From assembly GCA_963930775.1 (NCBI GenBank), contig OZ005706.1, positions 186,001-250,000 on the forward strand: a stretch of DNA of 64,000 nt. Direction: 5' to 3'. A program made the position numbers and the translations under genes. How positions within the stretch are numbered: the first letter of the stretch is position 1; the number at the start of each line of letters is the position of its first letter. The notes under the pieces are model-generated. The model ran no database searches. It was not told the DNA's origin and was given only the letters and a program-made list of their open reading frames with translations. Source of the stretch: Cliona cf. orientalis. Lineage: Eukaryota; Porifera; Demospongiae; Clionaida; Clionaidae. Below are positions 57,481-64,000 of the stretch, one piece after another.

Positions 57481-58491
57481 TTAAGGTACCATTTAATTGC
57501 GTGGGCGTGAGCGTCAGGAATGGCTAATTCAATTAGCGAATCGTGAAGGGGCGTGGCCGAAGAGGCCATACGAGTGCTTTTGGTCGAAGGTGGGCGTGTC
57601 CAGAATCGGCCAGGGATGATTATGCGCGTGTAATTAGCGACCGGAAGTGGCCCCTGAAGAAAACACCGGTAATTGCCCACTTCAAAGCAAGATCAAAGCA
57701 TTCTTTCTTAACTATTAACCGCAACGACTTAAAAAAAAAAAAAGCCTAATTAGGCCTAATTAAGCATGTGGGCGTGTTCCTGGCACTGTGTGGAGTGTGT
57801 GCGTGTGCGTTAATGCAGGTTTTATTGCTTCCGATTGGGCGTGGCTTCACGGGCCAGTGCTTGGATATCGGGGCCTGGGACTTGGCCGCGGCGATAGGTG
57901 GGCGTATCCCGGATGCGGTGGTGACCTTTGCACCCGGCCAGGAGGCTTCGGGGGCGTGGCAGGAGGTCAAAGGTGAGGCCATGTCAGTTAATGAGGCACT
58001 GTACGCCGGTGCGATCGAGGGGACTGTACGGCTGGACGGAGGCTGACGATGGTTTGAAGCGGATGTGGTTGCGATGACGTGTTGTTACCCCGCCCACACA
58101 GGAAATGAGGTGAGCTCTTGTGTGGGCGGTGTGGCAGAACGGCCTCCGAGTGTTTGTGTGTGTTTTGGCCTTGAGGAAGCTGTGTGTTTTAATTGGGATT
58201 TATTGTGGGCTTCCGGTGGACATCCGGTGGCCAGTCGGCACGTGATTGAGAATGATGGTCCTTGAGGCGCAGGGTGGTGCTGTTTTGGGCGTGGCCTGGC
58301 CCCTCCCTTCCGGCTCGGCTTCCGGTCCATGGAGGATATTAAATGAACACTTCCGGCTCTAGCAGCCACACCCCTGAGACCTGTGCAATTAAAAGGGCGT
58401 GGTTACACAACATGCACCTCACTAATGACTTTGATGTGGTTTAGGTGTCATATCCCCTACCTCACGCCCACGCAATTTAATGGTACCTTAA
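57481..58491. mobile_element. 1-kb TTAA-flanked inverted-repeat element inserted in the TRIM copy 1 5' region
   Basis: 31-bp terminal inverted repeats with one mismatch lie at 57481-57511 and 58461-58491, beginning TTAAGGTACCAT and carrying GCGTGGGCGTGAG. Both ends carry TTAA. Copy 2 has, at the matching place (about 61780-61792), an unoccupied site. The interior is GC-rich with many GGGCGTGG/CCACGCCC words. The longest open frame (57768-58046) does not resemble a transposase. TTAA targets are typical of piggyBac-like elements, so a non-autonomous derivative is the best guess. Confidence 0.8.
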
Positions 58492-58506
58492 ACAGTTTCT
58501 AAAGCG

Positions 58507-60691
58507 ATGGCGACCGGCGGAGAAGCCAGACAGAAAGGAGTGGAGGAGCTGGAGCAAGAGGTCACGTGCCCCGTCTGCCAGGACCACTTCCAAGAGCCCA
58601 AGATCCTTCCCTGCCTTCACTACTACTGCAAGGGATGTATCGAGGCGCTGGCCAAGAGAGCAGGTGGCCCCAACCAACCCTTCCCCTGCCCGGAGTGTCG
58701 CACCCCCACCCTCCTACCTCAAGGCGACCCTGACCAGCTGCAAACAGCCTTCTTTGTCAACCGAATGAAATAGGTCCATGCTAAACTGGAGAAGGTAGAG
58801 GGAAAAGTGGAGGCCAAATGTGAAATGTGCTGTGGGGGTGTGGCCACTGCCTTTTGCCGACAATGTGCTGAATTTATCTGTAACGAATGTACCAGATCAC
58901 ATCAGAGAATGAAGGTATTTGCAGGGCATAAAGTATCTACTCTGCAGGAGCTGAAAGAGGGCAGAGCTAAGGAGATCATTGCAGCCAAGTCAACTCCACC
59001 TCCAATGTGTAAAATCCATGAAGAGCAAGCCAAAATCTACTGCTACGACTGCAAGACCCTCATTTGCCGAGATTGTGTCATCGATGAAGACCACAAGGAC
59101 CATGAATATGAGTTTGTGAAAAAGGCGATTCCTAAAGTACAGAATGGCACCGATCACTGAAAGCCAGAAAGGTATACAGGATGCCATCAAAAATGTTGAA
59201 AGTGCAAAAGCTGAAGTTATTGCAATGGACGAATCAATGACAACTTCAATCAAGCAATCGTTTCAAGAGCTTCGAGACATTATTGATAAGCAAGAGAAAG
59301 AGCTGTTAGCAGAAATAGCTGCCACTGTAGAGAAGAAGATGAATAACCTCACCGTGCAGCAGAAGAAATTGGAGATGAGTTCAGGCACCATCCAGAGCCT
59401 CGTGGAGTTTGTCGAGAGAAATGTTGAGAATATAACAGATGAAGAACTGATGACCTTCCACACCCAAATGATGACCAGGATCAGCGAGGAGACAGAGAAA
59501 CAGCGGCTAAGCGACCTAGAGCTTGACCCAGTGGAGGAGGCAGACAGAGAGGTGACCATCGACTGTTCAGGTGAACTGAAGAAGCTATGCCAACAAAATG
59601 CTAAGATGGCTGTCGTACCTGTGAATGTAGCCATTGAGAATATTGACGCTAGTGTGGGTCAAACCTCAAAGGTAGAAATGTGTCTAACCTTCCAAAATGG
59701 TCGACCAGCTTTGAAGATGCAGAATAAGAAGGTTATTCTGACATCCAAAGTGGATGGTTCACATGTGCCCATCAAGATAGTTCGGAAACAAGCGAACACC
59801 TACCAGATAGAGTTCACCCCTACAGTGAGAGGTCGACACCAGCTGGAGGTGATGTGTAACGACCAGCCTGTGTTGAGAGAGCCAGTTCAGATATTTGTGA
59901 AGATCCCACCCACCATGCTGGGAGAACCAGTTAGGAGAATTATTGATTTAGAAGATAAAGTTAGATATGTTGCTTTTAATTCATCAGAAGAGATGCTGGT
60001 GACTGTAGATGATAAAGTTACAATATTTGACAAAAATGGAAAGAAATTGCATTCCTTCACTAACAAGAAATTGAGTGCAGCTGCTGGAATAGCAGTGGAG
60101 GGGTCTAACATTTATGTCACAGACATTTCTAATGGAATTCTATTGAAATTTGACAAGACTGGCAAACTTTTGAAATCAGTTGGACAGAAGGGAAGTGGAG
60201 AAGGAAAGTTTAACAAACCATTAGGGCTGACTGTTGTTGGTGATGAAGTGATAGTGTGCGACTCTGTCAATGATCGACTACAAGTATTCACCTCTGACCT
60301 TGTGTTTGTTCGACAGATTGGATCACAAGGCAGGGGCAACGGACATTTTCAAAATCCATGCGATGTCACTCATGATGGAGATGGAAATTTATATGTCACT
60401 GACTGGGGAAATGACTGTATTCAAATCTTTAATGTGCATGGAAAGTTTCTTCGCACTCTGATGTCACCAGGCCGTATTGCCAAACCATTTGGGATTACTT
60501 ATAGCGGAAGTCTAGTGCACATCACCCAGTGGATAGAAAATGGAAAGGTGCATATGTATCACAAGAACGGTGGTGAAGTCCATTCATTTCCATACGAGAG
60601 TACTCAATATTCTGTATGCGGTATAGCTGTGGACCTAGATGGATTTATCTATATTTGTGATTGTGATAGACACCAAGTGATAGCATTTTAA
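58507..60691 (+). pseudogene. TRIM-NHL gene, copy 1, disrupted (RING, B-boxes, coiled coil, filamin, NHL)
   Basis: Single-exon relative of copy 2, with an intact ATG and RING (CPVCQDHF...CLHYYCKGC...CPECR). Two lesions break it relative to copy 2. At 58771-58773 GAG has become TAG, right after the RING. Near 59135-59144 a 17-bp deletion shifts the frame between B-box 2 and the coiled coil. The remaining frame (about 59144-60691, 515 codons) still encodes coiled coil, a filamin-type Ig domain and NHL repeats (QKGSGEGKFNKPLGLTVVGD). TRIM-NHL proteins are E3 ubiquitin ligases, often RNA-binding through NHL. If expressed, copy 1 could make only an 88-aa RING peptide unless read through. Sequence is well conserved apart from the lesions, so inactivation looks recent, or one lesion may be a sequencing error. 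Confidence 0.85.
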
Positions 60692-60949
60692 TTCTTGATA
60701 ATTATTATGATATCAACAATAATATTATTACTTGTTCTTCATGCAATAGTATAAGGCAGCTTTATAACAATCTCGATCTCAGTATCTGAACCCCTTTGGC
60801 CACGTGGAAAAAATCGAGGGTTCGGATAATTGAGGTTGGACCATATTATTTATTTTCTTTGTCAACATGTACAGTGACATTAATTACCATGCATGACAAG
60901 ATAAAAAAAAGGAATTATACAACTCAAACTAGCTAGAGGCAGAACTAAC
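60692..60949. other. Spacer after TRIM copy 1
   Basis: AT-rich sequence with an ATAATATTATTA palindrome. Nothing coding was recognised. Confidence 0.5.
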
Positions 60950-61398
60950 CTTCTTCATCTTGACAGTCAGCAGGAGCAGCACAGAGGGAATATCTTTCTG
61001 GGCTATGTTAGACTGGACAGCTCGAAGCATCTTCTTTAGCTCCTTACAGGCTGTGTCCAAGGCCTCTCCAGAATGCTGCAGAGTGTGTATGTGTCCGTGA
61101 GAAAGCGTGTGAATGTGGTAAAGGGTCGTTATGAATCATATGCACATCAACATTGCAACATGCACAATTTTCGTAATCACTCTTTACGTGCACTCTTACT
61201 TAACACCCTATATAATAAAATAACACACTCTAGCTCACAGCATAGGCCTTGATGTTGTTGTTGACAGAGGTGATCCAAGCGTCTCTCCTCATTGGACGCA
61301 GCTGTCATGTAGAAGGTCCTGGACATGTGCTGGGCGTTGCTGATGGAAACAGTCTGACTACGGAATGCCTCAGCCACACCTTCAGTACCAAGGAGAGC
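60950..61398 (-). pseudogene. Two exon-like segments of an unrecognised gene, possibly PH-domain C-terminus
   Basis: Segment 61239-61398 is bounded by AG and GT and reads VSISNAQHMSRTFYMTAASN followed by a Trp-containing helix, like the end of a PH domain. It needs a 2-nt shift in a GAGAGA run (near 61285-61295) to continue as DAWITSVNNNIKAYA. Segment 60950-61075, also bounded by AG and GT, continues in the matching phase for 42 codons (HSGEALDTACKELKKMLRAV). No further exons are visible on either side, where the TRIM copies lie. I do not recognise the gene. It may be a fragment isolated by the TRIM duplication. Confidence 0.4.
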
Positions 61399-61514
61399 CT
61401 GGAATATTAGAATTAATGGTTAATTTATACATCAGCCACTATTAGATAAATTCATGACTTACACTCAAGGAAGCCGCAAAGTTGTTAGGCCTGTGCACAG
61501 CAAAACAGCGCAAC

Positions 61515-61643
<129 letters not shown>

Positions 61644-61803
61644 GGAAGTCTAGGAGTCCGACAACAATTATTTCTGAATTGGGAGTGAGACCCTGAAATA
61701 TTGAGGAAATCTAACGATTCCGAGCATGCGCATGAATATCATTATCGATTGGGCCTTGTATGCCGCGCCTTTCTCCTTGGTAATCAAAATAGTTTCTAAA
61801 GCG

Positions 61804-63994
61804 ATGGCGACAGGTGGAGAAGCCAGACAGAAAGGAGCTGGAGCAAGAGGTCACGTGCCCCGTCTGCCAGGACCACTTCCAAGAGCCCAAGATCCTTCCC
61901 TGCCTTCACTACTACTGCAAGGGATGTATCGAGGCGCTGGCCAAGAGAGCAGGTGGCCCCAACCAACCCTTCCCCTGCCCGGAGTGTCGCACCCCCACCA
62001 TCCTACCTCAAGGCGACCCTGACCAACTGCAAACAGCCTTCTTTGTCAACCGAATGAAAGAGGTCCATGCTAAATTGGAGAAAGTACAGGGAAAAGTGGA
62101 GGCCAAATGTGAAATGTGCTCTGGGGGTGTGGCTACTGCCTTTTGCCGACAATGTGCTGAGTTCATTTGCGAAAAATGTAAGGAGTCCCACGAGCGAATG
62201 AAGGTGTTTGCTGGACACAAAGTGTCTACTTTGACGGAGCTGAAAGAGGGTGGAGCTAAGGAGATTGTTGCAGCCAAGTCAACTCCACCCCCAATGTGCA
62301 AGGTTCATGACGAGCCAGCCAAGATCTACTGCTACGACTGCAAGACCCTCATCTGTCGAGATTGTGTCATCGATGAAGAGCATAAGGGTCATGATTACGA
62401 ATTCGTCAAGAAAGCTGCTCCTAAAATACAAAAAAAGCTGATGGAGCATCTGGCACCAATCATTGAGAGCCAGAAAGGTATACAGGATGCCATCAAGAAT
62501 GTTGAAGGAGCAAAAGCTGAAGTTGTAGCAATGGACAAGGCAATGACCACTTCAATCAAGCGATCATTTCAAGAGCTTCGAAGTATTCTCGACAAGCGAG
62601 AGAAAGAGCTGTTAGCAGAAACAGCTGCCACTGTGGAAAAGAAGATGAATAACCTCACTGTACAGCAGAAGAAATTGGAGATGAGTTCAGGCACCATCCA
62701 GAGCCTCATGGAGTTTGTCGAGAGAAGTGTTGAGAATGCAACGGATGAAGAACTGATGAGCGTCCACGCCCAAATGATGACCAGGATCAGCGAGGAGACA
62801 GAGAAACAGTGGCAAACTAGTGCTGAGCTTGCTCCAGTTGAAAATGCTGACAAAATGGTGATCATCGAATGCAAAGAAGAATTAAAGAAACTATGCCAAG
62901 AGAATGCCAGTATTGCAACTCTACCAATGAATATTATTGTGAATGACACTGAAGCCCAGGTGGGTCAAAGGTCACACTTGATCACTCACCTTACCCTCCA
63001 AGATGGTCAGCCAGCTAAGAAGATGCAGAATATAAAGGTGGTTCTGACATCCAAAGTGGATGGTTCACTAGTGCCCACCAAGATAACTCGGAAACAGCAG
63101 AACACCTACCAGATAGAGTTCACCCCGACAGTGAGAGGTCGACACCAGCTGGAGGTGATGTACAACGACCAGCCTGTGCTGAGAGAGCCAGTTCAGGTGT
63201 TTGTGAAGATTCCACCCACCATGCTGGGAAAAATAGTTAGGAGAATTGATGTAGAAGGTAGAGTTAGATTTGTTGCCTTTAATTCATTAGAAGAGATGGT
63301 GGTGACTGCAGGTGATAAAGTTATAATATTTGGCAAAAATGGAAAGAAATTACATTCCTTCACAAACGAGAAGTTGAGAGGAGCTGCTGGAGTAGCAGTG
63401 GATAGGTCTAACATTTACGTTTCAGATTTTAGTAACAACACTCTACTAAAGTTTGACAAGACCGGTAAGCTTTTGAAATCAGTTGGATGTGAGGGAAGTG
63501 GAGAAGGAGAGTTTAACAGTCCAACTGGGATGACTGTTGTTGGTGATGAAGTGATTGTGTGTGACCATGGCAACCATCGACTACAAGTGTTCACCTCTGA
63601 CCTTGTGTTTATTCGACAGTTTGGATCACAAGGTGAGGGCAATGGACAGTTTTTACGTCCATTGGATGTTACACATGATGAAGATGGAGACTTATATGTC
63701 ACTTATGGGGGAAATAACGTTATTCAAATCTTCAATATGCAAGGAGAGTTTTTTCGCACTCTGACAACTCCAGGCCATATTACCAAACCATTTGGTATTA
63801 CCTATTGCAGAAATCTAGTGTACCTCACCCAGTGGATAGAAAATGGAAAAGTGCACATGTATCACAAGAACGGTGGTGAAGTCTCTTCAATCCCATACAA
63901 AAGTAGCGAGAAGGATGTATGTGGTGTAGCTGTAGACCTAGATGGATTTATTTATGTTTGTGATTTTGACAGATGCCAAGTGATAGTTTTTTAA
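61804..63994 (+). CDS. TRIM-NHL gene, copy 2 (near-intact; start region frameshifted)
   Basis: Single-exon gene with, by position, RING 61856-61992, B-box 1 at about 62110-62220, B-box 2 at about 62297-62400, coiled coil 62415-62820, filamin Ig domain 62850-63210 and NHL repeats 63225-63994. The RING frame is open from 61793 to the stop at 63992-63994 but has no ATG before 62054. The expected ATG (61804, in the context AAGCGATGGCGAC as in copy 1) is out of frame because 8 bp present in copy 1 (GTGGAGGA) are missing just after it. From the in-frame ATG at 62054 it would yield 646 aa without RING. An upstream exon spliced at the AG at 61791-61792 could instead rescue the full protein. The likely role is an E3 ligase or RNA-binding regulator of the TRIM2/3/71 architecture. 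The paralogue is unresolved. Confidence 0.75.
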
Positions 63995-64000
63995 TTCTTG

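Noticed and set aside
57768-58046. Open frame inside the TTAA-flanked element as a transposase
   Set aside because: Only about 92 codons, with no DDE or other transposase motif and composition driven by GGGCGTGG words.
61726-62022. Frame starting MATGGEARQK from the canonical ATG of TRIM copy 2
   Set aside because: It reads out of frame with the RING because of the 8-bp loss. The product past about residue 12 is not TRIM sequence.

Overview
The window is eukaryotic and metazoan. Every long gene is split by short GT-AG introns, and the gene content is animal: a Dok-type PH-PTB adaptor, a gasdermin-like protein, a NALCN auxiliary factor, RING/B-box/filamin/NHL (TRIM) proteins, and axonemal genes. 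Compact introns full of ATAATAATTATTAT-type palindromes and small inverted-repeat elements, plus 150-315 bp head-to-head promoters, suggest an early-branching animal. A demosponge is my best guess; this is inference, not proven.

Layout. Eight multi-exon genes alternate strictly in strand: glycogenin (-, 997-5734), GPR180/TMEM145 family (+, 6049-8134), CCDC39 (-, 8356-13513), Dok-like adaptor (+, 13729-16192), DNAH2 (-, 17151-49669), gasdermin-like (+, 49841-53711), RNASEH2B (-, 53914-55675) and NALF/FAM155 (+, 55827-57328). This makes four divergent pairs with 151-314 bp between start codons and three convergent junctions. I rebuilt every exon chain by hand with splice sites, and each model closes in frame: 652, 430, 1009, 739, 4488, 594, 376 and 318 aa respectively. 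The last 6.7 kb holds two tandem copies of an intronless TRIM-NHL gene. Copy 1 is broken by a stop and a 17-bp deletion, and carries a 1-kb TTAA-flanked inverted-repeat element just upstream of its start. Copy 2 is open almost throughout but lacks 8 bp right after its ATG.

Functional links. CCDC39 (96-nm axonemal ruler) and DNAH2 (inner-arm I1/f dynein heavy chain) are both motile-cilium genes lying 3.6 kb apart at their 3' sides. Each has a consensus RFX X-box about 34 bp upstream of its ATG, inside a promoter shared with a non-ciliary partner (Dok-like and gasdermin-like). I saw no X-box in the other two divergent promoters. This predicts RFX-driven co-expression, and possibly a pore-forming gasdermin co-expressed in ciliated cells.

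The DNAH2 introns hold most of the repeats: a 1.8-kb minisatellite of about 29 units that stays largely stop-free on both strands, three families of small inverted-repeat elements, an inverted pair of a dispersed repeat, and a duplicated exon-15 relic. I saw no tRNA, rRNA or CRISPR array.
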